This document shows, piece after piece, positions 27,555 to 34,640 of a stretch of 64,000 nucleotides of DNA. The DNA is from Ulvibacter algarum. GTDB lineage: Bacteria; Bacteroidota; Bacteroidia; Flavobacteriales; Flavobacteriaceae. Made by a program: the position numbers and the translations under genes. Under the pieces are notes generated by a model that had not been told where the DNA came from, ran no database searches, and worked only from the letters and a program-made list of their open reading frames with translations. The stretch spans positions 62,001 through 126,000 of the forward strand of contig CANLBJ010000006.1 in assembly GCA_947488905.1 (NCBI GenBank), written 5' to 3'. Within the stretch, counting starts at the first letter, position 1. Every line of letters begins with the position of its first letter.

Positions 27555-28088
27555 CTAATTAAAACTTCTAACGATTATTGTAGGCGCTCCTTGTGTAAAT
27601 TTAATTGACCTAGTTAAAGAGTTAACTCCCTCACGCTCAAAAACCTTATAATCTCCATCTTGAACTAATTGCAGAGAAACATCTTCTTGCGGATCATTGA
27701 CATAATCAACTATAGTATTAAAATTACCATTTTGAACTAAATCTGTATATACAGAGTTTACATTATAATCTAAATCTACTTGATTAAAATTACCATTTTG
27801 AAGAACGTTAATTTCGCTAGTTGCTGTAGCAGTTGCAACAGAGACTTGATTTAAAGACCCTATTTGTTTCAAAAAAACCGAATTTCCTTGAATAGCACTA
27901 TTACGTGTATTTACCTGATTGTTTAAACCAATAAATGAGAATGCATTTGTAGCACTCTCTATCTCTTGAGTTTCTTGACCCGTATTATCTTCTTCATTAT
28001 AGGTTTGACCTAACGAGACCTGAATACTGAAAAACAAAACAACCACTTGAAATAGAATAGCTCTATTTGTAATATTATTATTTAACAT
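27555..28088 (-). CDS. Minor curlin (CsgB-like nucleator)
   Basis: 177 residues with a signal peptide (to about VSLGQ). It has few, degenerate curlin repeats: IGLNNQVNTRNSAIQGNSVF, QIGSLNQVSVATATA, LQNGNFNQVDLDYNVN, LVQNGNFNTIV, QLVQDGDYKVF. The C-terminus turns basic and hydrophobic (SIKFTQGAPTIIVRSF), as expected for a nucleator attached near the secretion site. It lies between the major curlin and csgE, where csgB-type genes occur. Confidence 0.85.
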   Translation of the reverse strand: MLNNNITNRAILFQVVVLFFSIQVSLGQTYNEEDNTGQETQEIESATNAFSFIGLNNQVNTRNSAIQGNSVFLKQIGSLNQVSVATATATSEINVLQNGNFNQVDLDYNVNSVYTDLVQNGNFNTIVDYVNDPQEDVSLQLVQDGDYKVFEREGVNSLTRSIKFTQGAPTIIVRSFN

Positions 28089-28121
28089 AACGACTGTTTT
28101 AAATATTAATAAAAAAAGAAA

Positions 28122-28149
28122 AACAAAGGCACATTACTGCACCTTTGTT
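28122..28149 (-). terminator. Hairpin between major and minor curlin genes (attenuator candidate)
   Basis: On the reverse strand AACAAAGG and CCTTTGTT form an 8-bp stem around a 12-base loop, followed by a long T-rich tract. It stands 24 bp after the major curlin stop. Partial termination here would give more major curlin than downstream assembly proteins. Confidence 0.6.
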
Positions 28150-28173
28150 CATTCTTAGTGCTTAAAATTAATT

Positions 28174-29856
28174 TTACATATCACACAATGCTGGAACATT
28201 GATAGCAGGAATTGCAAGATCTTGCATAGAAGGCAATGCATTTGGAGCCATCTCCGCAGGAATTGCACAATCAACAGTTTCTAACAAATCTCCACCAGGA
28301 CCAACTTGTAATACTTGCATTACGTTACTATTACCAGCTTGAGATGCAATAAAACTCTGTCCTCCTCTTTGAGCTGCAAGAATAGTGTTACCTACACCAT
28401 CTTGACCAATCTCCATAAAGTTAGCTCCTTCCCATTGCTTAGTAATTAAGTCATTACCCCTACCTGCCTGTACAGCAAGTGCGCTATCATCACCATCTTG
28501 AATCATCCAAGCATCGTGAGAATTACCAACTTGAATTAAACCAGCAACGTTATTATCTCCAGATTGTACTTGTAATGCTGAATTGTTGTCATCAAAAGTA
28601 CCAGGATCTGTAAAGTAGTTTTGAAGTACAGAAGCCGTGTTATTATCTCCAGTTTGAATTTGCTTAGTATATCCTGCAAATACTCCACCGTATGCTTGAG
28701 ATGCATATTGCATAGACTCTACTCTGTTTCCAGAACCATCTTGAGATTGGAAAGCAACATTATCATCAGTACCATCTGAAGCAAGAGTCCCACCACCAGC
28801 ATTAATAGGCTGTATAGCATTAACAGCTGGAATAATTCCAGTTATAGATACTGCCCCAGTCACCTGACCTTGGTTTACTAACGCTTGGTTAGCAGCACTA
28901 CCTGCTACACCATTAACTTGTTGTTGGTTTACATAGTTACCATTACCATTTTGAATAACATTACCTACGTTAGCTCCAACACCAGATTGAACCACATCAG
29001 ACATGTTAAAATCTCCTAATTGGTTCACTGTTGCGTCATTGTTTCTATTAGATTGGTTAACAAATGACTTGTTACTTACTCCATTTTGATCTACGTCTGC
29101 AAAGTTGTTTGCAACCGTTGCAGCAGAACCTCCTGATTGTTGAACATCAGAATAGTTAGAAGCACCGTCTTGTAAAACATCTGCATCAGAACCACTTCCT
29201 GTTTGTGCTACGTAAGACATTTGAGAGTCTCCGTTTTGCTCAACTCTTGCGTTGTGACCAGTAGAACCATTAGGTCCTGCATTTTGGTTAGTTAACGCTT
29301 GGTGATTAGAACCATCTTGTAAAGTTAATGCTTCATTGTCATCATAAGTTTGTTGGATCCAAGCAGAGTTATTAGTACCGTTTGATTGCTCAATACCAGC
29401 ATAATTATCTTCTGCGTTATCACCCGTACCTTGACGAATGTACCCAATACTCTGACTTACTGTAGCGTTTTGTACCATCGCAGCGTCATTACGATCTCCT
29501 TCTTGACGTATAAAAGTCTCATTCTCTGTTCCATCTTGTCTTACATCTGCTCTATTTGCCTCACCACTTAAAGCTTGATTACCATTTACATCACCACTTT
29601 GGCGTACATATATAAGGTTACCTAAACCTACTCCTCCTCCAGATTGGTCTATGTAAACAGAAGATGCAGTACCTTCTTGTCTAACAAGCTGATAGTTTTC
29701 TGTACCTGATTGATTGTTTTCAACTGCGTTTGATAACGGATCTGCAGACAGATTAGTTGCTGATTGTACTGTAGGTGCAGCTGGATCTGTGCTACTTTGA
29801 GCAAAAGCAAATGAACCTACCATCAATGCCATTGCGCTTAAAATTACTTTTTTCAT
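28174..29856 (-). CDS. Very long major curlin (CsgA-like amyloid subunit)
   Basis: 560 residues; E. coli CsgA has 151 and five repeats. After the signal peptide (MKKVILSAMALMVGSFAFAQ) there are roughly twenty curlin repeats of about 20-24 residues with the Q-x-G-x-x-N core (for example VRQDGTENETFIRQEGDRND, VVQSGVGANVGNVIQNGNGN, VQSGDNNVAGLIQVGNSHD). Each is expected to form a strand-loop-strand rung. A non-repeat region near residues 330-370 interrupts the ladder, and the last 35 residues are a proline-rich tail with two Cys. It should be secreted by CsgG and polymerise on the cell surface. First gene of the curli operon. Confidence 0.92.
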   Translation of the reverse strand: MKKVILSAMALMVGSFAFAQSSTDPAAPTVQSATNLSADPLSNAVENNQSGTENYQLVRQEGTASSVYIDQSGGGVGLGNLIYVRQSGDVNGNQALSGEANRADVRQDGTENETFIRQEGDRNDAAMVQNATVSQSIGYIRQGTGDNAEDNYAGIEQSNGTNNSAWIQQTYDDNEALTLQDGSNHQALTNQNAGPNGSTGHNARVEQNGDSQMSYVAQTGSGSDADVLQDGASNYSDVQQSGGSAATVANNFADVDQNGVSNKSFVNQSNRNNDATVNQLGDFNMSDVVQSGVGANVGNVIQNGNGNYVNQQQVNGVAGSAANQALVNQGQVTGAVSITGIIPAVNAIQPINAGGGTLASDGTDDNVAFQSQDGSGNRVESMQYASQAYGGVFAGYTKQIQTGDNNTASVLQNYFTDPGTFDDNNSALQVQSGDNNVAGLIQVGNSHDAWMIQDGDDSALAVQAGRGNDLITKQWEGANFMEIGQDGVGNTILAAQRGGQSFIASQAGNSNVMQVLQVGPGGDLLETVDCAIPAEMAPNALPSMQDLAIPAINVPALCDM

Positions 29857-29971
29857 AATGTTAAAATTTATAATGATTAAAATATTTGGTTAAAATATAT
29901 GTATATAGACTTGCAAGTAAATATCTTCTTATGTGTCTGTCTTAAATTTTCAATCTAAAACATAACAGGTT

Positions 29972-29985
29972 TGTGCATATGCACA
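29972..29985. promoter_or_regulatory. 14-bp palindrome TGTGCATATGCACA upstream of curli
   Basis: Perfect inverted repeat about 116 bp before the major curlin ATG. Likely protein-binding site; the regulator is unknown. Confidence 0.45.
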
Positions 29986-29992
29986 TTTAAAT

Positions 29993-30021
29993 TTTGAGGA
30001 GGGTAAAACACAATTTGAGGA
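29993..30021. promoter_or_regulatory. Direct repeat TTTGAGGA with 21-bp period upstream of curli
   Basis: Two identical octamers start at 29993 and 30014, two helical turns apart on the same face. This spacing is typical of LytTR-type regulators, but the binding protein is not in the window. Confidence 0.4.
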
Positions 30022-30141
30022 AAAATATTATGTGCTTTATATGTACTGTAAATATCTTAAATAAGGTTAGTCCCACAAAATAAGACAACATTTTCAGCTT
30101 AAAAGACAGCTAAAACTTGAAAGAAAAATCCTACTTTATTG

Positions 30142-30257
30142 ATTTTAGAGACGCTATATTGAATAAAAAGACGATTAAAAGGCTAATTTTATTCAAATGT
30201 TAAAATTTTGTTAACCTTTTAACGAAATGTTAAGTTTTCGATATAGCGTCTATTTTA
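30142..30257. mobile_element. MITE-like inverted-repeat element
   Basis: AGACGCTATATTGAA (from 30149) and TTCGATATAGCGTCT (to 30251) are near-perfect inverted repeats bounding about 100 bp. Inside, TTAAAAGG and CCTTTTAA form a nested stem. ATTTTA flanks both ends (30142-30147 and 30252-30257), like a 6-bp target duplication. It has no coding capacity. In AT-rich DNA the flanking match could be chance. Confidence 0.35.
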
Positions 30258-30305
30258 TCGTTCAAATAAACACCTAAAATTATCAACACCATATTGTTAA
30301 AACAA

Positions 30306-30340
30306 AAAATGCGTTCTAAAACTAGTTCAGAACGCATTTT
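30306..30340 (-). terminator. Intrinsic terminator of glnN
   Basis: AAAATGCGTTCT pairs with AGAACGCATTTT around an 11-base loop. On the reverse strand it ends in a T-run, about 20 bp after the glnN stop. Confidence 0.85.
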
Positions 30341-30360
30341 CAACAAAATTATAAGAAAAA

Positions 30361-32544
30361 CTATCTCGTAAAAAGTAGCTCTCTGTACTTAGTTAATGGC
30401 CAGATCTCATCATCAACTAAAAGTTCTAATTTATCACAATGATATCTAATATCATCAAAGAATGGTTTTACTTTATCGCAATATTCAAAGGCACGTTTTT
30501 CTGCATCGTCTATTTTGTTAGCCTTCTTACGAGCATCAATCATAGCAGTAGTATCTTTATTGATACTTTCTATATGACCGCTAATAGCTTCAATTAATCT
30601 CATTTGCTCTCCAGCTAACTTCTTAAAGTCTTTTCCGTAGATATCTTTAAGACCTTGAACATTTTCAATTAAAATATTCTGGTAACGTATTGATGTTGGT
30701 ATTACGTGATTTCTTGCGATATCTCCTAACACACGCCCTTCTATCTGAATATGCATTGCATACTCTTCAACTTCTATCTCGTGACGTGCCTCAATCTCTA
30801 CCTTACTCATGATACCAAGATCTTCATAAAGCTTGATAGTCTTTTTAGACACTTGCTCCTTTAAAGCACTAGGCGTTGTCTTATTATTACTAAGACCACG
30901 TTTCTTTGCTTCTTTCTCCCAAGCTTCACCATAACCATCACCCTCAAAACGAATACGCTTACTATCTTTAATATATTCTCTTAACACATTAAAGATCGCA
31001 TCATCCTTCTTCATTTTCTTGTCCTTGATCAAAGCATCAACTTGTGCCTTAAACTCAATTAACTGTTTTGCAACAATGGCATTTAATACCGTCATTGGTT
31101 TTGCACAGTTTGCAGTAGAACCTACCGCTCTAAACTCAAACTTGTTACCAGTAAAGGCAAAAGGTGAAGTTCTATTTCTATCTGTGTTATCTAATAAGAT
31201 TTCAGGAATCTTACCTACCACGTTTAATTTTAAGTCTGTTTTATCTTCTGGAGATAATTTACCATTCTTCACTTTTTCAAGTGCGTCTAGAACATTTGTT
31301 AATTGACTACCTATAAATACAGAGATAATTGCCGGTGGTGCTTCATTAGCACCTAGACGGTGATCATTACTTGCCCCTGCAATAGCAGCTCTTAATAACT
31401 CTTCATGCTCATTAACTGCTTTTATTGTATTAATAAAGAAAGTTAAAAACTGAAGGTTCTTCATTGGAGTACTACCTGGGCTCAATAAGTTAATCCCAGT
31501 GTTAGTAGCTAATGACCAGTTATTATGTTTACCACTACCGTTTACTCCTGCAAATGGCTTCTCGTGAAATAATACCTTAAAATTATGACGGTCTGCCACC
31601 TTACTCATCACATCCATTAATAATGAGTTGTGATCTACTGCAAGATTTGTTTCTTCAAAAATAGGCGCTAACTCAAACTGGTTAGGTGCTACTTCATTAT
31701 GTCTTGTTTTTACTGGAATACCCAATAGCATACATTCTGTTTCTAGGTCACGCATGTAATCTAGAGCACGTTTTGGTATAGAACCAAAATAATGATCATC
31801 TAATTGTTGTCCCTTTGCAGAAGCATGTCCTAATAAGGTACGACCTGTTAGATTAATATCTGGACGAGATTTTGCTAAAGCTTTATCAATCAAGAAATAT
31901 TCTTGTTCCCATCCTAGTGTTGGGTTAATCTTAGTTACATTTTTATCAAAATACTTAGCAACATCTACTGCCGCTTTATCTATAACTTGTAATGCTCTTA
32001 ATAAAGGTGTCTTATTATCAAGTGCCTCACCTGTGTAGGCTACAAAAACAGTAGGAATACATAATGTAGTACCATATATAAATGCTGGAGATGTAGGATC
32101 CCAAGCAGTATATCCACGAGCTTCAAATGTGTTTCTAATCCCTCCGTTAGGAAAACTAGATGCATCTGGCTCTTGTTGTACTAATTGTCCACCACCAAAT
32201 TTCTCAATAGCCCCATCTTCTGTAGTTTCAAAAAAGGCATCGTGCTTCTCTGCAGTTGTACCCGTTAATGGCTGAAACCAGTGTGTGTAATGAGTTGCCC
32301 CTTTTGCTATTGCCCATTCTTTCATACCTGTAGAGATATGATCTGCAATATTACGGTCTATTTTACTACCGTTTTCTACTGCATCTTGAACACTCTTAAA
32401 AGAGTCTTTTGTTAAATATTGACGCATTGCTGCATCATTAAAAACATTCTGACCAAAAATCGCAGAGCGCCTTACTGGTTCTTGAACATCAATTACTGGA
32501 CGATTAAATGTTTCTTTAATGGCATGAAATCTTAATGTGGACAT
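30361..32544 (-). CDS. glnN: Type III glutamine synthetase
   Basis: 727 residues, the size of GSIII, the usual glutamine synthetase of Bacteroidota. Recognisable parts are RHNEVAPNQFELAPIFEETN, the VDHNSLLMDVM helix, the GVNGSGKHNNWSLAT substrate/ATP region, HRLGANEAPPAIISVFIG, and NRTSPFAFTGNKFEFRAVGS near the active site. It assimilates ammonium into glutamine with ATP, in the cytoplasm as a dodecamer. It is transcribed alone from a TAnnTTTG box preceded by two direct repeats, suggesting nitrogen-responsive control. Confidence 0.96.
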   Translation of the reverse strand: MSTLRFHAIKETFNRPVIDVQEPVRRSAIFGQNVFNDAAMRQYLTKDSFKSVQDAVENGSKIDRNIADHISTGMKEWAIAKGATHYTHWFQPLTGTTAEKHDAFFETTEDGAIEKFGGGQLVQQEPDASSFPNGGIRNTFEARGYTAWDPTSPAFIYGTTLCIPTVFVAYTGEALDNKTPLLRALQVIDKAAVDVAKYFDKNVTKINPTLGWEQEYFLIDKALAKSRPDINLTGRTLLGHASAKGQQLDDHYFGSIPKRALDYMRDLETECMLLGIPVKTRHNEVAPNQFELAPIFEETNLAVDHNSLLMDVMSKVADRHNFKVLFHEKPFAGVNGSGKHNNWSLATNTGINLLSPGSTPMKNLQFLTFFINTIKAVNEHEELLRAAIAGASNDHRLGANEAPPAIISVFIGSQLTNVLDALEKVKNGKLSPEDKTDLKLNVVGKIPEILLDNTDRNRTSPFAFTGNKFEFRAVGSTANCAKPMTVLNAIVAKQLIEFKAQVDALIKDKKMKKDDAIFNVLREYIKDSKRIRFEGDGYGEAWEKEAKKRGLSNNKTTPSALKEQVSKKTIKLYEDLGIMSKVEIEARHEIEVEEYAMHIQIEGRVLGDIARNHVIPTSIRYQNILIENVQGLKDIYGKDFKKLAGEQMRLIEAISGHIESINKDTTAMIDARKKANKIDDAEKRAFEYCDKVKPFFDDIRYHCDKLELLVDDEIWPLTKYRELLFTR

Positions 32545-32609
32545 TATAATGTGCTTTTTAAGTGAATGATTTATTTCTGAAATATTCAGAAATTATTAAA
32601 AATAAAGCG

Positions 32610-32617
32610 CAAAAGTA
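32610..32617 (-). promoter_or_regulatory. -7 box TACTTTTG for glnN
   Basis: Reverse-strand TAnnTTTG match, 65 bp before the glnN ATG. The -33 position falls in the first direct repeat and lacks TTTG, consistent with activator dependence. Confidence 0.55.
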
Positions 32618-32633
32618 ATAAATTTACCCATAC

Positions 32634-32701
32634 ACCCCCTCATTTTTATCATTAAGTTATCATTAAGACACAAATGAAAGACTCAGACCCCCTCATTTTT
32701 A
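32634..32701. promoter_or_regulatory. Two 15-bp direct repeats upstream of the glnN promoter
   Basis: ACCCCCTCATTTTTA occurs identically at 32634-32648 and 32687-32701. The 53-bp period is close to five helical turns. The first copy covers the -33 region of glnN. They look like binding sites for a nitrogen regulator; the protein is unknown. Confidence 0.5.
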
Positions 32702-32736
32702 ATTTTTCTTTGGAAATTTTAACAACTTAAAAAAAC

Positions 32737-33021
32737 CTATTTCTTAATCACAAATTGCAATAACTTGATTAAACCTATTATGGCAAAATGAACCGTTATA
32801 AATAAGGCACTATAAAACAACACAACAAGGGAAGCCCCTCCTTTAAAATTTATTGGATCTAAAAACAAGTATGCTACAAAAGAGAAATATAAGACAAACA
32901 TCACAGCGTTCCACTTAACAAAAGACTTCTTCTTTGAGAAGATGAATCCATAAATTAAATACAAAACCATAACTAAGTAGGCTACATATACAAGGATGAA
33001 CTCACTATTAGTAGGCAACAT
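32737..33021 (-). CDS. Small membrane protein, three helices
   Basis: 94 residues with three hydrophobic segments (about 8-28, 38-56 and 63-90) joined by short basic loops, and a Lys-Lys C-terminus. No family recognised. The 70-bp gap to the antiporter gene upstream suggests it could be co-transcribed or independent. Inner-membrane location is likely from the helices only. Confidence 0.6.
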   Translation of the reverse strand: MLPTNSEFILVYVAYLVMVLYLIYGFIFSKKKSFVKWNAVMFVLYFSFVAYLFLDPINFKGGASLVVLFYSALFITVHFAIIGLIKLLQFVIKK

Positions 33022-33091
33022 AGCTTTAAAATAGAGGTTTCAAATTTTTAAAATTTCCGAAGAAAAAATACTACTCCTTAATATAATAGAC

Positions 33092-34045
33092 TTAATTAAT
33101 AAAAGCCATACTTATAAAGGCACAATATGCCACTAAGATTATAAAACCTTTTACACGGCCTATCTCAAAACGTTTACCTATAAAAGCCATAGGTATTAAA
33201 ACTGCAGCAAAACCTATCATCCACCAGATATCGTTACTTAGAATCTCTGTACTATTAACTTTAATAGGTTGTATTAAGGCAGTAACTCCCAGAACAGAAG
33301 CAATGTTAAAAATATTAGACCCTATTAAGTTTCCTAAAGATAATGCTTTCTCTTTTTTTAATGCCGCAATAACAGAGGCTGCTAATTCTGGCACACTTGT
33401 ACCCACTGCAATCATTGTCACTGCAATAACTCGCTCACTCACACCTAACTTGACAGCTAACTCTACTGCTCCATCTACTAACATAGTACTACCAAAATAT
33501 AGTGCAGCGGCACCTATAAGTAACCAAATTCCTATTTTAAAATTTGATACCACCGCTAAAGAATCATCAACCTCATCAGATACTTCTTCTGTTTTTGAAC
33601 TCTTACGAGCTCTTTTTATTAATAAGAATAGATAGACAACAAGTATCAGCAATAAGCCTGCACCTTCTATTTGTGAGATTTCATTACCACTTGATAATAT
33701 AAAGTAAAGTAGAATAGACAAAATCATCATCATAGGCCAGTTAAACTTATAGAAGTCTTTGTCTATTGTTAAAGGCGCTATTATTGCCGTTACTCCTAGA
33801 ACTAAACCAATATTAGCAATATTTGAGCCTATCACATTACCGAGAGAGATATCACTAAAACCTTCCATTGCTGCTTGAACACTAACCAAAAGCTCTGGTG
33901 CAGAGGTTGCAAAAGAGACCACGGTAAGGCCTATAATCATCTTAGAAAGTTTTAGCTTAAAAGATAGGCCAATAGCAGCGCGAACTAAAAACTCACCCCC
34001 CACTACTAGTAGTACTAAACCTGCAATAATAAAAACGATGCTCAT
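33092..34045 (-). CDS. Calcium/sodium antiporter, CaCA superfamily (YrbG type)
   Basis: 317 residues with ten predicted helices. Both alpha-repeats are clear: SLGNVIGSNIANIGLVLG with the preceding SAPELLVS, and SLGNLIGSNIFNIASVLG with SVPELAAS. The acidic loop (SDEVDDS) lies between halves. It exchanges Ca2+ for Na+ or H+ across the inner membrane. A near-consensus TATCTTCG -7 element lies upstream at about 34082-34089. Confidence 0.93.
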   Translation of the reverse strand: MSIVFIIAGLVLLVVGGEFLVRAAIGLSFKLKLSKMIIGLTVVSFATSAPELLVSVQAAMEGFSDISLGNVIGSNIANIGLVLGVTAIIAPLTIDKDFYKFNWPMMMILSILLYFILSSGNEISQIEGAGLLLILVVYLFLLIKRARKSSKTEEVSDEVDDSLAVVSNFKIGIWLLIGAAALYFGSTMLVDGAVELAVKLGVSERVIAVTMIAVGTSVPELAASVIAALKKEKALSLGNLIGSNIFNIASVLGVTALIQPIKVNSTEILSNDIWWMIGFAAVLIPMAFIGKRFEIGRVKGFIILVAYCAFISMAFIN

Positions 34046-34143
34046 ATATAAAACTTGTACTCACTAAGTGAGAATTAGGTTGCGAAGATAATTAAATCAA
34101 CACAAAAATAATTATGCCAAAACACAATAAACAACTAAAGATA

Positions 34144-34176
34144 CAGTTATGTAACTGAAAAATTAGTTGTATAACT
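34144..34176. promoter_or_regulatory. BlaI-type operators upstream of the BlaI/M56 operon
   Basis: CAGTTATGTAACTG (34144-34157) is a perfect palindrome, and AGTTGTATAACT (34165-34176) is a second similar dyad. A further half-site, AGTTATAC, starts at 34185. The TTG at 34167-34169 lies exactly 20 bp before the -7 box, so a bound dimer would block the -33 element. Confidence 0.65.
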
Positions 34177-34189
34177 GATTTTTTAGTTA

Positions 34190-34197
34190 TACGTTTG
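34190..34197 (+). promoter_or_regulatory. -7 box TACGTTTG with -33 TTG for the BlaI/M56 operon
   Basis: Full Bacteroidota promoter: TTG at 34167, 20 bp, TACGTTTG. Overlapped by the BlaI-type dyads. Confidence 0.65.
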
Positions 34198-34282
34198 TGA
34201 AAGAGAAATTAAATAATCAAAATAGATGCATTACCATCTACTAGATAAAAATAAAAGCTATCCCTCTGCACGGGAAATAAAT

Positions 34283-34636
34283 ATGGAAAAGCTAACAAAT
34301 AAAGAAGAAGAAATAATGCAAGTGCTCTGGCAACTAGAAAAGGCATTTGTAAAAGAGATTGTGGCAGCCTTGCCAGAGACATCACACTATAATACAATTT
34401 CTACAATAGTTCGCGGCTTAGAAGAAAAAGGGTTTGTGAGTTATAATGCCTTTGGTAAAACACACCAGTACTACCCTGCCGTATCTAAAGAAGACTATGC
34501 AAACAAATACCTTAACCTTGCTTCTCAACGCTTTTTTAATAATAGTTATAAAAGCATGGTTTCCTTTTTTGCAAAAGAAGAGAAAATTAGTGCAGACGAG
34601 TTACGAGAAATTTTAGCAATCATTGAAAAAAAATAG
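34283..34636 (+). CDS. BlaI/MecI/CopY-family transcriptional repressor
   Basis: 117 residues from MEKLTNKEEEIMQVLWQLEK, the usual family start; an in-frame ATG 19 codons upstream adds an unrelated leader. A winged helix (about 5-75) contains SHYNTISTIVRGLEEKGFVS, and the C-terminal dimerisation helices include the conserved FAKEEKISADELREI. It represses its own operon until the M56 partner senses a signal. Stop lies 4 bp before the M56 gene. Two palindromic operators sit at the promoter. Confidence 0.94.
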   Translation: MEKLTNKEEEIMQVLWQLEKAFVKEIVAALPETSHYNTISTIVRGLEEKGFVSYNAFGKTHQYYPAVSKEDYANKYLNLASQRFFNNSYKSMVSFFAKEEKISADELREILAIIEKK

Positions 34637-34640
34637 AACT

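Larger units (their letters stand above)
29857..30360. other. Curli regulatory region, 504 bp without a gene
   Basis: The region holds a palindrome at 29972-29985, direct repeats TTTGAGGA at 29993 and 30014, a 104-bp inverted-repeat element flanked by ATTTTA at 30142-30257, and the glnN terminator at 30306-30340. No ORF or RNA gene is apparent. No exact TAnnTTTG box faces the curlin gene, which suggests activator-dependent expression. Confidence 0.7.

Noticed and set aside
34209-34397. Minus-strand 62-residue frame over the blaI start
   Set aside because: It is antisense to the repressor gene and its promoter; the opposite frame is a clear BlaI family protein.
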